From Rusavskia elegans (lineage: Eukaryota; Ascomycota; Lecanoromycetes; Teloschistales; Teloschistaceae), in NCBI GenBank assembly GCA_011316305.1, contig SAUG01000035.1, positions 124,001 to 188,000 of the forward strand: 64,000 nucleotides of DNA, read 5' to 3'. Position 1 is the stretch's first letter, and each line of letters opens with the position of its first letter. Under the pieces are notes generated by a model that had not been told where the DNA came from, ran no database searches, and worked only from the letters and a program-made list of their open reading frames with translations. Below, in pieces: positions 17,144 to 30,941 of the stretch. Position numbers and translations under genes: made by a program.

Positions 17144-19635
17144 AAAATATTTATTCTAAATATACTATTATAGAATCTCTAGCTATTCAAGTCCTTTTAT
17201 TTAATATCAACTAATTATAGCTATTTACTATAATAGATAAATCTAATTTTATTTCTATTGTTGAAATTTTATATATTTAATTTAAATACGTTTTATTCAG
17301 CTAAAGGGTCTATTATTATATATATATATAGATCGATTACTCTAGATTCAATTCTATATAAATAATAGTATTAACGTATCTGAAATAGTATATATATATA
17401 TATCTAAACGCTAGACGGAATAGATTATTTAAAACTAAATTTAAAACGATAAAATGACGCTACTATAATATACTTTTAGCTAATTATTACTATAGATTTA
17501 GATTATTAATCTTCTTTCGGTTTAAGATTATAATATAACTACCGTACAAATTGTATAGATATAGAATCGATAAAATTTAAATAATAACGTAGTAAATAAG
17601 ATATTATATAAAATAATTCTTCGTTATTAAAAACTAGTAGTTAGCCTAATAGATTAATTATAGATGTAAATATATTAATATCGAATCGGAGGTAATTTAA
17701 CTATCTATTTAAATTATAGGATAAATATAAAAGAAACGAAAAATATTCTATAAATCTATAAATAATTACTTCTAAAAAATAGACAGTTTAATATAGCTTC
17801 TGTAAACTAAAACTATTGAAAATTGAAAAATTCGATTATATAATATTTAATCGTATATTAAAACCTAAAAGATTAGATACTAGATATATAGTTACTATTA
17901 AAGCCGAATAAAACAACATAGAAATATAGACTAGAACAAATATTCAAACGAAAGGATAAATATATTAGAATTTATATTATAATATATTATATTATCTAGC
18001 TAGTAGAATCATTTAAAAAAGGATACGCGATAGTAATTACTATTAGATAATTTCAATCATTTACGAATTCCGGAAATTTTATATATATTATTAGAAAAGT
18101 TAAAAATAATAATAAATATTAGAAGATTTTAGATAAAGATATAGCTATAAAAAATGAAATTATATTTTCATTTTCCGAAGATATATAAATTACATATCGG
18201 CCTAGATTCTATATATAAGATTATAGTAACTATAAACGATAAATGAAACTTCGGAATTAAAAATGAATCAGATAATAAATTTAATTACTATTAAAAAAAA
18301 CGAATTAAAACGTTAATATTTATATACGTTATACGTATTCAATTTAATATAAAGCGTTTAAAAAGAAAAGATATCTAATATAAAAATTAAATTTTAATAC
18401 GCTAATTTCTATTAATATATATAGAACAATACGTACGACTAGATATTATATAAACAATTTAATAACAATTGTTTCTAATTTCTCTATATATAGGTATATT
18501 TTTATAAATAAATATCTATGGTAAAATATATACTAGCTAATTTTTTTAAAATAGGATATATCTACTAGAATCCTAGCCGCTATATTTTTATTTTAGCCGA
18601 TAAAATATAGTAATATAAAGAAATCTTCTAATATATTACTATTTTATAACTTAAGAGGTTAAAGACTGTAAAAGATATTAGATTAAACTATCTAGTCCCG
18701 TCGAATAATAGAATATTTATCTCGATTCTAATCCTTTTTTCGATAAATAAATATTGGAAGAAGATATTTAGAGGGCGGCCTATATCTACTATCTAATAAA
18801 AATAAAATTTAGTAATTATATATCTACAGACTTTAATTATATAGTCAATTCGGAAGATAGATTTTACGTAGCCCGAAATAATATAGAATAAATAGTATAA
18901 TAATCTAAATTATTATAGCGAGAAGAAATAGTCTAGTAGATAATTTTAATAAAAAATACGTCTTTCGATAAATATAGATAGATTTTTAGCTAGAATTCTA
19001 TCCGCTACTAGTAGTTTTATATTTGTTGAAATCGAATTATATATATAAAAATAAAATAGTATAAATATCAAAAAAATTAGAACTTTTCTAAAAATAATAA
19101 CTATTAGTATCTATTTTCTATTTCGATCTAGCTAAACTTTTATCGATCTACTATTATTTATTCTAATAGTAGAATACCGCGCTCGCTTCCGAATTTAAAA
19201 GCTCAGTTTTATTATCTAAAAAGTTAAAATTAAACGATTTAGATAAAAGAATTAATAGAACCACTAAATTTATTAGTTAGCTTTTATTATTTTTATTATT
19301 ATCGCTGATATAGTCGCGATCTAGTTTATTACTTAGTATTGTATTATAAACCTCCGTCGTTTAATTCTTTTTAACTTTATTTATTTCGATTCTTTACTAG
19401 AGGTTAGTATAAAAAAATTAAAATTTCTTTTTATCTTTTCTAAAATAGTATTAACAAAGGATTATTTTCGCTCCAATTATTAACGAATAGTACAATTTAT
19501 AATTATTATAGATCCTATTTATAATAAAAAATAATCTTTTATTTATAATTTCGGATAAAATAGTAGTAAAATCATCGCGTATAACCCGTATAAAAATAGG
19601 AAACCGAAGTTCTAGGTTGTACTATTAATCGAAAA
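17144..19635. other. RIP-degraded DNA, family not recognised
   Basis: Long AT-rich stretch with alternating purine-rich coding-like segments but no domain that I can read. A (TA)n run occurs at about 17,388-17,404. Confidence 0.4.
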
Positions 19636-20591
19636 TAGATTTATTTTTTCTAGTTAGATATCGGTATCTAGAAACCGACTCGATTTTTTAATAAATTAAT
19701 TTAAATCGACTCGTTAAACGGTCGGTTCCGGATCGGGTTATAGATACCGATTATAATCCGAACCGACTCGCTAAACCTTTTATATAGAGTATAATATAAA
19801 AATAAATTAGTTAGTTAATTTTCTATAGAGATAATATATCTAGATCATATATTTAGTCTAATTAAAATCTTTCTAGCTAGCGTAGTTAATGAATTAGTAT
19901 TTTTTTGAATATTTTAAGATAACTTTTATACTAGAGTTATATTTTTCTACTAGATTTTAGCGTTTTAGCGGTTTCGAGTCGGATCGGATCGGTTCTTCGA
20001 CTAGAAACTAATAATCTGTCGGTTCGATATCTGAAAAAATCGGAACCGACTAGTTTGGCTTCTTCGATATAGATTTCTATCGGTATCTAGAAATCGATCC
20101 GATTTTTTAACGAATCGGTTTAAACCGACCCGCTAAACGGTCGGTTCCAGGTTAGATTATAGATACTAACTATAATTTTAATCGATTTATCAAATATTCT
20201 ATATATAGTATAATACAAAAATCAATTGATTTTTTAATTTTTTCTAGAAATAATATATTTAGATAATATATTTAGTCTAATTTAAAGCCTTTTAGCTAGC
20301 GTAATTAATTAACTAAAACTTTATTTAATATTTAGAAATAACTTTTATATCAAAGTTATATTTTTATATTAATATTTTATATTCTAGTAGTTCCGAATCT
20401 GATTAGATTAATTTTTCAACTAGAAACCGATAATCTATTAATTTAGTATTTAGATAAATCGGAATCGATTTAGATTAGATCGATTTTTTCGATCCGGGTT
20501 CGAAACCTGACCCGACAGCCAAATTAGAACCGATTCGGATCGGATCGGTTCTTCCGACCCGGGTTCGAAACCCGATCCGACGGCCAAACTG
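19636..20591 (+). mobile_element. M470 MITE, outer copy of a nested pair
   Basis: The left part runs from about 19,636 to 20,050 and the right end from 20,527 to 20,591 (…CCGACCCGGGTTCG…GACGGCCAAACT). It is interrupted by a second member of the same family at 20,051-20,526. The outer ends are approximate. Confidence 0.65.
20051..20526 (+). mobile_element. M470 MITE inserted in another M470
   Basis: 476 bp from TAGTTTGGCT to AGCCAAATTA (inverted ends). The 8-bp target duplication GAACCGAC (20,043-20,050) / GAACCGAT (20,527-20,534) differs by one C/T, as expected if RIP acted after insertion. Confidence 0.8.
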
Positions 20592-20706
20592 ATTAGATTA
20601 TAAAAATAGAAAGAAATTAATAGAAAATAGATAAATAATATATATAGTAAATATTAATACTATAATCATTTTATTTTTTATAAACTATAAATATACTATT
20701 ATCTTT

Positions 20707-21708
20707 CCCTCCTGGAAGGCTCCTATCTGGGGTCATATTGAGTTTTTATACATATATATATGTTTCATTAACGTTATATACGGCAACGATTGTTGTATTT
20801 CACGTATAAAGAAATTTTTACAGCCAAAGGTATATTCGTCAGGCAAGATTTACAGCGCAGTCAATTACTTCTATTTAACTATTTCCTTCTTTATTCGATT
20901 ACGAATCCTCTACTATATTTAAATACTATATATTCTTTCCTCGACGTTATATATAATTATCAGCTTCTAATATTTCCGCTATATCTACCTACTATACTGC
21001 GAAGTAATTATAAATAGTCGTCGCCTCGTCTATACTTATTGTATAACCCGTACCTAAACGCTCCGCTAAACTATTAAGGTACTCTTTAGCCCGCGTAGCT
21101 TTAAGACGATCGCTAGCTATAGGGTCGCTAGCTAGTACGCTAGCTACTACGGCCAGAAGCTTTACCCGGTCGATTAGGCTAAAAGGCGGTAGGGAGGTCG
21201 GATAGCGCGTTTTAAGGGCGGTAAAAAGGAGATTTTATCGAAGTTAAAATAGAATACTCTGGCTGCAACGAGGTAGTCGACGTCTTCGAGGGTAGGTATA
21301 GTTATTGCGGATATAGGTAAATATCTCCGCCCGCTTACTTGTCCGACGAAGTATTAAGTATTTAGGAAGGTACTATCGTCTGGTTTAGCTGCGGTATAGC
21401 TGTTACGGGAGTATATACGTACGTAAGGGGTTTTAGGCTTATATTGCTGGTAAAAGAAGAAGAAGAAAAAGCGATAACTGCGAGGTATACTTATCTGTGA
21501 AAATTTCTACGTTAAGTTATCGGTAGAAGGATACGTTATATTACTAAGTAAATTTGAATTAAAATTCTATAGAAAGAACCGTTATTTACGTTAACTGAAC
21601 TAGGGTATAAATTCTACTACCGTATATTTAATACTGTTTTACCAACGCTTGATTTACTTACCGAACCACTGGTTTACCGGGCACCAAAACCAAAACAAAT
21701 TAACTAAA
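20707..21708 (+). mobile_element. ~1-kb retroposon, full-length copy 2 (subfamily B)
   Basis: Perfect 13-bp target duplication TACTATTATCTTT (20,694-20,706 and 21,709-21,721). The left end is CCCTCCTGGAAGGCTCC; the right end is CTGGTTTACCGGGCACC plus tail AAAACCAAAACAAATTAACTAAA. The antisense frame ends at 20,992-20,994 and reads …LPPFSLIDRVKLLAVVASVL…, …AKEYLNSLAERLGTGY…, …YFAV. Its upstream half is shifted or stopped by mutation. A plus-strand frame at 20,790-21,017 is not conserved among copies. Confidence 0.8.
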
Positions 21709-21721
21709 TACTATTATCTTT

Positions 21722-24700
21722 ATCCAAATACTATAAGCTATTTTTTACTAGATAGTCTTTAAATGTTTCGGCTTTCTAGAAATTTTATTAGCTAAATATT
21801 TTTTCTAATTTTAATATAATTCCGGAAAATCGACTATAATTGATATAGTTTATTTCCTTCAATATATTCTAATAAATATTCTTCTAGAACTTACTATTAT
21901 TAGTATCCTCGGTCGAAGATATATTATTAAATAATGAAAAGCTTAGTAATAAATATAATAAAACCGTATATCTATAGAATAATTTTGAACTATTCTAAAT
22001 TCTATTATAGTAATAAAAAAGTTTAGTAAATGCCGCGTTTGAAGCTTCGAGAAATTTTTTTTTTAAAGGACCTACTTTTTCCGAAGCTATACTTTATTAG
22101 CTTTGAAATAATTTAATAATTTACTATAGATCTAGAAGATAAAATAAATTATAGACTTTTTTACAGTATTTAATATCTTCGTAAAAATATAAAAAGGCCT
22201 AAAGATTTAGATTAAATATCGAATTTAGTTTTACTTTTTATTATCAAGCTCTAACTAGACGGTATTTTAATATTCTAAAAATCATTTCAAGTTTTCTTGC
22301 AACGATCTTTTTTCTATTTAATATTAGATGATATAATAATCGTTAGTAAAACTCGAATTTCGGCTATTTTCATTAGTTATAGCTCGCGGAACTTTTTTTT
22401 ATATTTATTATTTATATCAATCTAGATATCTGTCCTTCTAATCTAGAAGGAATTCGAAAGATATTTAAGCTAGATACGTCGATATATTTTAAGAATATAA
22501 AAAAAATAGAATTTAATATAAAATAATTTCGGAAATAGATTATATAACTAATATAAATAATATAGAATTTTATAGACGACGTAGAACTTTATATAAAATA
22601 AATCCGGATACTATATATAAAGAGTTTAAATAGAATAAAAAATAAATATAGAGAGATTTATTTCAGCTAGAATTATTAGTAGCCTACGATCCGCGTTAAT
22701 AACGATACTCGGATTATAATTCTTATTTTAATTGTTCTAATATTATTTATTAGTAGATTCAATATAAATATAGTCGATTAGTATTTATAGTACTAGTTAA
22801 AGTATATATAAAAAATATAGCATATAGATAATCGAATCTTTAACGCTATTAATACTAGAAGCGTCGTCGATCCGAGTAGACTATATGCTAAAGTAGTTAT
22901 TATTAAATAAATCCTTCTAGTCTAAATTTTCTAATTTACTATTATTAATATAATTAATATATTTAGTAAATTACTCGAAATATTTAACCGCGTTAACGAA
23001 TATAGTTTTATTAACTAGTATTATCGGTTATAATAGTAGAGATTCGATTAACTAATAAATATATTTTAAAAATTTTGAAATGAATTTTAGATAATATAAT
23101 ATCTATATAACTCCCTAATATAAATTTAAATCCGAAAAAATTCTAGTACTAAACCTAATTTTCGTCGACGAAAAAACCGATTATTAATATATAGGACTAG
23201 CGATAACTTACCGACTAACTATCTAAAATAATTAAAACTTTAATTTTATTAGAAAAGAATTCTAATAATCTTTATTCGATATCTATAATATTATTTATAG
23301 TTTTTAATACGTATAGTCGATAGTAAAATAAAAATTACTTTAAAATCTAAATATTATAAAATATAAAAAGTATCGATATATTCGATAATATTAAAATATT
23401 AATCTATTATAACTATCTATTATATAAAAGCTTTCGGAAAGTCTTTCTACGAATACGTTTTCGTTAATAGTTCTTTATAGATAGGTTATAAAAGTATTAG
23501 ATATATTAATTAATTCAATATTTTATATATATATATATATATATCTATTTATATATATTTATTATTAGTACCAGATCTTTTAATAAAGATTTATTTGTAT
23601 ATTTCTTTATTCCGATATAGTTATCGATTATTATTAATTTATATCCGGCGAAAAAATAGCCGATAATATACCCGTAGAATTTATAGTAAACTCGTAGTTT
23701 ACTATTCGAAACTCGGCTAACTTTATAAAAATATATCTAAACGGTTTATTTTTTAGAACTACGGAAATTTAGATTGAATTTTATAAAGTATATTTCTAAT
23801 TATATAATATTTATAATAGCTTTTTCGGTTTTATTCTACTATACTAGAAACTCGTCCCGGCAGGAAGCTTCGTATAAATGATATTTATAGTTTTTATCGA
23901 TTAATTCGATTATTATCGACTAATCTTATAATATTATTAATAGTTAACTACGAAGAATTTAGTACCGCTAATTATTAAAATAATTTAAACTCGCTATTAC
24001 TATTAAAATTCGATAGTATTTCGAAGATAATAGTCGTATTATATCTAATAACTAATATAAAACAATATTTTAAAAGATAAATCTTTTTCCGTTTATTTTT
24101 TTTTATTATTTAAAGTACCGTTAGACCTTCTAAATTCGCTATAATAAAAAATTAAAAACAAGTATCTAATAATAGAAATCTATTAAATCAATAGCTTCGC
24201 TAAAAAAAACTAGTAATTTTAGCTTTTCACTAATGTCTTTTTATAAAAAAGAAACTTTTTTCTTTCGTTTTATCTTCGAATTTTATTGGAATTAAAGCTA
24301 TAGTAGAGCATCATATAGAGATTCGGAGATACTATATAGAAAGATATTAAAATACTAAACTAATTTTTAATAGCTCTATTCTAATAATAAAAGTACTAGT
24401 TTTTAAAGCAATATTTTTTTCTACCGACTACTATTTACTTTTTATCTTTTGCTACTATTTCCTCGTCTTTTTATACTAATATTAAATTTTTTTTTACTTT
24501 TATTCTAGTTTCTTTCTAGCGGTTAAATCGATATCGATAGTCTACGAATAGTAGTTATAGTAGATTTAAAATAAAAAGCTCTTTATTTTTAAATATAAAT
24601 CCACTATTTTAAAATAGTAGTTCCTGAATTATAAAATCTTATTCTTAAATTTTAAAACGATTAAATATATAACGGAAAATAAAAAAGTATATTCTTTTTT

Positions 24701-25040
24701 ATATTAACTTTAATATTAAACTATTTGATATAAACCTATATAATAGATCGTCGATTATTTATAATAACTTATATTGTCCTATAAGTTATTATATTTAGCT
24801 AAATATAAAATCTTAAATATAGTAGAATCTCGGAATAAAAAGTATCGATATTAATATTATATCGATTAGTCTATTAGCTTTATTAATATTAATATAAAAA
24901 TTTTAACTGCTTTTTTAAATTTATAAAAACAATCTATTATTAATTATTAATACCGAAAAAAGATACTAGTATTACTATTAAGCTTTAGCCATTGGCTATA
25001 ATTTATAAAATTACTATTGTAGTAGGTTCTAAAATTTATA
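21722..25040. other. RIP-degraded DNA, family not recognised
   Basis: 3.3 kb of AT-rich sequence, probably one or more LTR elements, with no domain that I could establish. A (TA)n run lies at 23,524-23,546. Confidence 0.4.
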
Positions 25041-25048
25041 CTTCCGAC

Positions 25049-25207
25049 TAGACTGGCTATTTCGAACCAAAGTGACGATCCGACTTCGCGATAAACGCGG
25101 CTAATACGTCTAAATTACTAGTTAAAGTTAGTCTCTTTTCTAATACGGTTAGAAATTGAACCCGGGATACGAATCCGAGTTCGAAATACGACGAAACGGC
25201 CAGTCTA
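25049..25207 (+). mobile_element. M160 MITE, copy 3
   Basis: TAGACTGGCT … GGCCAGTCTA with target duplication CTTCCGAC (25,041-25,048) / CTTCCGAT (25,208-25,215). The single C/T difference is what RIP would produce after insertion. Confidence 0.85.
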
Positions 25208-25215
25208 CTTCCGAT

Positions 25216-26085
25216 TTAGATAAAAGAATAAAAGAATTTTCTTATTTTTCTATAACGCTATCTAATAAATACGCGCGGATTTAATTATTTAATAACTCGA
25301 CGTATATCTTTAATAGATTACGGTAGAATATAATATCCGAAGAAATAATTAATACTGCGTTTTCTAGACGTTATAAATTTACTGTAAAGAAAACTAGGTT
25401 TTTCAAATCTTTTCTAATAAATCGAAGTAATATCGACGGTAAAGTTTCGTATTAATTTAAAATAAAAATAACTATACGTAAATTTTAGAAATATAAAAGT
25501 ATATTAAAATAGTATCCTATTATAATATATCTACGTTTTTTTATATTTTGTAGATATTAGATATTAAATTACTATTATTTCAGATATAGTAATCCGCGAA
25601 ATTTGAAACCTATAAAAGATAACCGAACTAATTTGATTAAAAAGACCGTTTTAACGGCTCGTTAAAAAATTATAATAGTAGAAAAGAAATACAATTTGAA
25701 GATCTAATTGATAGTATTTAAAGTATTTTAAAAGACGACTAGAGTTTATTTACTAACCGAATTTAAAAGTATAGCTTTATTATATAATTTCTATTTTAAT
25801 AGAATTGAAACTAACCGAAAACAGTTATTTAACTATTTACTTTCTATATAAAGAAGATAATACTTTGAACGAAAAATATATAATTAATTAAAACTATTAA
25901 AAGATATCGCGTGATGTAAAAAATCTAAAAATTATATATATATATATATTTAATATACGAGATATTATTTAAAATGATTCCGGTTTTAGTATATTTTATA
26001 TATTATTAATGTATATAACTTTCTAGATAGCCAAGTCCAATTATCTAACTTTTATTTTAATTAATATAGCAAGTTATTATTGTTA
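25216..26085. other. RIP-degraded DNA, no recognisable feature
   Basis: AT-rich, no frame; a (TA)n run at about 25,935-25,950. Confidence 0.4.
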
Positions 26086-26097
26086 TAAAAATATTTT

Positions 26098-27068
26098 CCC
26101 CCCCTGAAAAGCTCCTGTCTGGGGTTATATTGAGTTTTTATATATATATATATATATATATTCTATTAACGTTATATACGGCAACGATTATTATATTTTA
26201 CGTATGAAGAAATTTTTACAGCTAAAGCAGTTCGTTAGGCAAGGTTTATAGCGCAGTCAATTACTTCTATTTAACTATTTCCTTCTTTATTCGATTACGA
26301 CTCCTCTACTATATAAGTATAACTCCGTTATTTATAGTCCTCGGTCTACTAGTCTTTCCTCGACGTTATATATAATTATCAGCTTCTAATATTTCCGCTA
26401 TATCTACCTACTATACTGCGAAGTAATTATTTACGTCCGTCGCCTAGGCTATACTTATTATATAACCTGTACCTAAACGCTCCGCTAAGCTATTAAAATA
26501 CTCTTTAGCCCGCGTAGCTTTAAAAGGGTCGCTAGCTATAGGATCGCCTACTAGTATACTAGCTACTATAGCTAAAAGCTTTACCCGATCGATTAGATTA
26601 AAAGGGAGTAGAGAGGTCGGATAGCACGTTTTAAAGGCGGTAAAGAAGAGATCTTTATCGAAGTCGGAATAGGTTGCTCTGGTTATAATAAAGTAGTCGA
26701 CGACCGCGCGGGTAGATATAGTTATTACGGATATAGGTACTACCGTCTAGTTTCGCTACGATATAGCTATTACGGGAATATATATATACGTAAAGGGTTT
26801 TAGGCTTATATTACTAGTAAAAGTAGAAGAAGCGATAACTATAAGGTATACTTATCTATAAAAATTTCTACGTTAGTTAAGTTATCGGTAGAAAAATACG
26901 TTATATTACTAAGTAAATTTAAATTAAATTTCTATAGAACCGTTATTTACGTTACCTAAACTAGAGTATAAGTTCTACTACCGTATATTTAATATTGGTA
27001 TACTAACGCTTGATTTGCTTACCGAACCATTGGTTTACCGAGTACCAAAGCCAAAACAAATAATTAAA
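26098..27068 (+). mobile_element. ~1-kb retroposon, full-length copy 3 (subfamily B)
   Basis: Perfect 12-bp target duplication TAAAAATATTTT (26,086-26,097 and 27,069-27,080). The left end is CCCCCCCTGAAAAGCTCCTG; the right end is TACCGAGTACC plus AAAGCCAAAACAAATAATTAAA. The antisense frame (about 26,727 down to 26,411) is almost continuous and reads RAVVDYFIITRATYSDFDKD, then LFFTAFKTCYPTSLPPFN, LIDRVKLLA, …AKEYFNSLAERLGTGY. It is the best subfamily B version of the unknown protein. Confidence 0.8.
26411..26727 (-). pseudogene. antisense frame of retroposon copy 3, unknown protein (~105 codons)
   Basis: Homologous to the frame at 7,926-8,273 but of the other subfamily. It has the VDYF-x-x-T-R-A-T-Y-S-D-F block, the PTSLPPF turn and LIDRVKLLA. 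It then has a segment AKEYFNSLAERLGTGY that aligns with VEYLDRLVGRLDSGTT in copy 4. The stop is at 26,411-26,413 and the upstream limit is inferred. At least one Gln/Trp-type stop interrupts the C-terminal part. No known domain recognised. Confidence 0.45.
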
Positions 27069-27080
27069 TAAAAATATTTT

Positions 27081-27413
27081 AAAAGTATTTCTAATAATAA
27101 AATTATATAGTTTTAAAATACCTTTATATAATATTGACTAACTCTATTAATTACGTTTTATTCTATTTCGGTTATATTAAATCTTTCTTTTCTAGTAAAA
27201 AGGCGGGCTATATCGATAGAGATATAAATATTAAATTACTATTTTATAAAATAGTAGACCTAGACCGCCATTTAAATATCTTTATCTAGTTTCTATTTAT
27301 CGAGAAAGTGATCAAAATCGAAATAAATATCCTATTAATACGTAGAACCGGATAGTTCGATCTAATTATTATTTCGACCTTCGATATTTCTCGTTATTAT
27401 ATATCGGTAGGAA
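27081..27413. other. RIP-degraded DNA, no recognisable feature
   Basis: Short AT-rich spacer between the retroposon copy and the Gypsy-B element. Confidence 0.4.
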
Positions 27414-27418
27414 ACTAG

Positions 27419-27830
27419 TATTACGTCTACGATTCTATAGGAATATTCTACAAAATTGGCTAGCTAAACGAGTCTAATTATCTATAGCCGCCCGTAGCCG
27501 CTATAGCCGACCTTTTTAATAGAAGCTTTTAGCGGACGGCTATCTATCGGTACTATCGACTACTTTTATTATATTTATCGTTTCTTACTTCTATTAGATA
27601 GCTTCTTTCGTTAGTTATTAATATAATTATTAAATACGTTTCTACTATTTTCTTTTTAATTACTTCTATAACGAAAACGCTTTATAATATTATAACCGTA
27701 CCTCAACAGCTATATAGGATTAGTTATAATAATCTATACTAGAATTTCTTTACCATTTAATAGTTCGGATTACGTCTATAGCTATAGCTAGGCTCGAACG
27801 TAACGCTTTCTAATATATAGAGACGTTATA
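27419..27830 (+). repeat. 5' LTR of Gypsy-B copy 1
   Basis: Starts TATTACGTCTACGATTC (ancestral TGTTACGTC) and ends GAGACGTTATA (ancestral GACGTTACA). Contains the CTATAGCCG/CGGCTATAG palindromic blocks typical of this LTR. Six copies of the LTR occur in the window. Confidence 0.8.
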
Positions 27831-28116
27831 TTTTAGTAACTTACTATATCGGTCTCGTTATCTCGGTCTATGGATCGAAGTAATATTATTAAAACAGTAA
27901 CCTCTAATATCTATAAAGTAGATAAAAGATCTTTAAAACCTTAAATTATCTAAATAAATATCTATTTTGTATTATAGATTAATCAGATTTCTAATAAAAT
28001 AATTAAAGTTCTATTTATAATATTATATCTAGAAGGAATAGCCTTTAATTAGGTATAGCTCTATATAGAAGACAATTTTAATAACCCAGAAAGTTAAAAG
28101 AAAGATAAAATATTAT

Positions 28117-28251
28117 TAGACTAACTATTTTATCGGGTTTCGAATCCGGGTTCGTATTAGAAAGGAAACTAATTTTAACTAGTAATTTGAACGCGCTAGC
28201 CGCGTTTATCGCGAAGTCGGATCGCTATTTTGATTCGAAGTAGTTAGTCTA
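28117..28251 (-). mobile_element. M160 MITE, copy 4 (short, inverted), inside Gypsy-B gag
   Basis: TAGACTAACT … AGTTAGTCTA, perfect 8-bp target duplication AATATTAT (28,109-28,116 and 28,252-28,259). 135 bp instead of about 160, in reverse orientation relative to the other copies. Confidence 0.85.
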
Positions 28252-30525
28252 AATATTATAGATCTTCTACACTTTCGATAATCTAATTATAGCTATAAAA
28301 AAAAGCTTCGGAAATAATAATAAAAATAGAATAATAGAAAAGAAACTAATAGTTCTAAAATAGTAAAAGTTGGTAACTATTTATACTATTTAGTTTAGGA
28401 TATTAGTTTATAAGATAGATTAGAAAGACTTAGTTTTAAAAGCCTATTTCTATTAAAGATTCTATATAAAAGTTAAAAAAGCTATAATAGCGGTTAAAAA
28501 ACTAAATTTATTAGTATTTTTTATTAAACTAGCGATTAAAATCGATACTAGATATTATAAAATATATTTAGATAAATAGATATATAATAAAATAGGACTC
28601 GCTAAAAGATAGTTTAAAGGAAATCTAATAGAATTTAATATTATTAAAAATAAAAAATCGTGGACTAAAGTTTATTACTTAAATAGAAAAATAGAATACT
28701 TTAAAAGAAATTATCTAACTAAAAAAGTAACCGAGATAACCGAATACTAGTTCGAAATAATAGAAGAATTACTCGAAAAAAAAGCTAGAAAATACGTAAC
28801 GAAAAATTAGATAATCTACTATAATAACTATTACCTTATCTATCTATTAGATAAAAAGGAATTAGAATAGTACCTTATAAAACTAAAAAAAAATAAAAAA
28901 AAAAGCTAATATTAGAATTTCAAACCGTATAAAACCGAAAAATCTTTTATAATAATATTTAAAATTAAAATTAGAAGTTATAAAACGATAGCCTTTATAA
29001 ATAAAAAAGAATGAAATAAAATTATAAAAGGATTATATAACTAGATTAAAGGCTATATTTAAAAGTATCTATAATAGAATAATAGAATTACGGAAATCGA
29101 AATTAAAATAAAAAATAAATTTATTAGAATTTCGAATTTTATAATAATCGAAAGTCCTAGATAATATATAGTACTTGGAAATAAATAAAAAAAACAAATC
29201 TCTAAAATATCGATAGATAAAAATATAGTTAGAAAGAAAATAGAATTATAAACGGTATATTTTTTTACGTATAAAAACCTTTTATATAAAAAACTGGATT
29301 TTATATTAAATATAATTTATAAATAAATTAAAGAATTAGATACCCTTTTTAAAAAAAGAGGTAAAGTATAGAAAACGAAAATCTAAAGGGAATACTACTA
29401 TCTACTTTTATAACTAATTCTAAAATGTAATAAAATTTAAAAAATAATTTAAAAATTATAAATAAAAGATATTAAGAAAATTTATAAAAGTATTATTAAA
29501 GAGATTGAAAAGATATAATATAATCCTACGTTTAAACTAGAAACTAACCTAGAATACGGAATATTAGATTCTATACTAAATATTTAACTATAGAATATTT
29601 AGTCCCTATTATTATTATTATTATTATTATTATAGGATAAAATAATAGCTAAAATATAAAAGTTAATAGAAATATCGAAAGATCTAGACGAAATTTATAA
29701 TTCTAATATATAATTCGGAATTACTAAATAGATAAAATATAAAGGAATCTTTAACTAGATATTTTTTTATACGTCTATTATTTCTAGAAGCCGAGAAAAA
29801 TTATATTCCTTTAAAAACTAATTAAAACTAATCGAATCGAAACTAGAAACAGATTTAATAAATATCTTTTACGCGGCTAGAATAAAATTAATAAAATAGT
29901 AAAATACTACTAGATTATTAAACTTATTAAAATAAAATAATACGCGTTACTTCTAAATAATAAAATTACTTTTACGTTTATTTAAAGCGCGATAATAAAT
30001 AATAAAATATTTTTACTTCCTAAAAAGTCGGCGGAAATCCGACTTCTAAATAAAATACTATTTACGATTTTCTTTTTTAGAATCTAAAAAAAACTCGCTA
30101 TAATAATATACTTTAGTATATTTTTTAAAAATACTTTCGATATTAGAATAAAATTTATTTTTTTTTATTTTAAAATATTTTCCTATAGACAGTAGTAATC
30201 AGAAATAGAAAAAAATATAAAAATAAATATAAAAATTATATCGGTAATTAAACGATTATAGAATTTTTAGATACGAGTAAACTCGCTATAAATATTACTA
30301 TCTACTTCTACTTTATCTTCTTCTAAAGGATTACGATTATAGAAATTATAGAGAAAAAGTATAATAATATCCTTTAATTAAATCCGATAAAAGGATTTTA
30401 AATAATTACCTTTTCGAAAACGTATAATAAATATATTAAAGGACGAAAAATAAAAAAAAAGGCTAGTTAATTTTAAGTATTCTATATATAGAACTACTAG
30501 GCGAGAAGCGATATAGAGGAAACTA

Positions 30526-30936
30526 TATTATATCTACGACTCTATAGAAATACTTTAAAAAATTAGCTAGCTAAACGAATCTAATTATCTATAGCCGTCT
30601 ATAGTTATTATAGCCGAATTTTTTAATAGAAGCTTTTAGCAGATAGCTACCTATCGTAACTATCGGCTATTTTTATTATATATATTATTCTTTATTTCTA
30701 TTAAATAGCTTCTTTCGTTAGTCGTTAATATAATTATTAAATACGTTTCCATTATTTTTTTTTAATTACTTCCGTAATCAAAACGCCTTATAATATTATA
30801 ACCGTACCTCTATAGCTATATAGAATTAGTTACGATAATTTACTCTAGAATTCTTTTACTATTTAATAGTTCGGATTACGTCTATAGCTATAGCTAGACT
30901 CGAACGTAACGCCTTTTAATATATAGGAATATTATA
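30526..30936 (+). repeat. 3' LTR of Gypsy-B copy 1
   Basis: Matches the 5' LTR along its length. It is preceded by a purine-rich tract (GCGAGAAGCGATATAGAGG) in the position of a polypurine primer; the same tract precedes the LTR at 63,949. Confidence 0.8.
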
Positions 30937-30941
30937 ATTAG

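Larger units (their letters stand above)
27419..30936 (+). mobile_element. Gypsy-B LTR element, Gag-only form, copy 1
   Basis: Complete in outline: 5' LTR 27,419-27,830, interior 2.7 kb, 3' LTR 30,526-30,936, and 5-bp target duplication ACTAG (27,414-27,418) / ATTAG (30,937-30,941), one C/T difference. The interior encodes a Ty3/gypsy Gag on the plus strand (about 27,930-28,720; …LVLKAYFYXRFYIKVKKAII…, …LAIKIDTRYYKIYLDK…). It ends in a degraded zinc knuckle at about 28,670-28,707 where the copy at 49.7 kb reads YYLYGKIGYL. A possible protease-like region follows at about 28,920-29,200. I find no reverse transcriptase, RNase H or integrase, and the interior is too short for them. A MITE interrupts gag. 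Confidence 0.75.
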
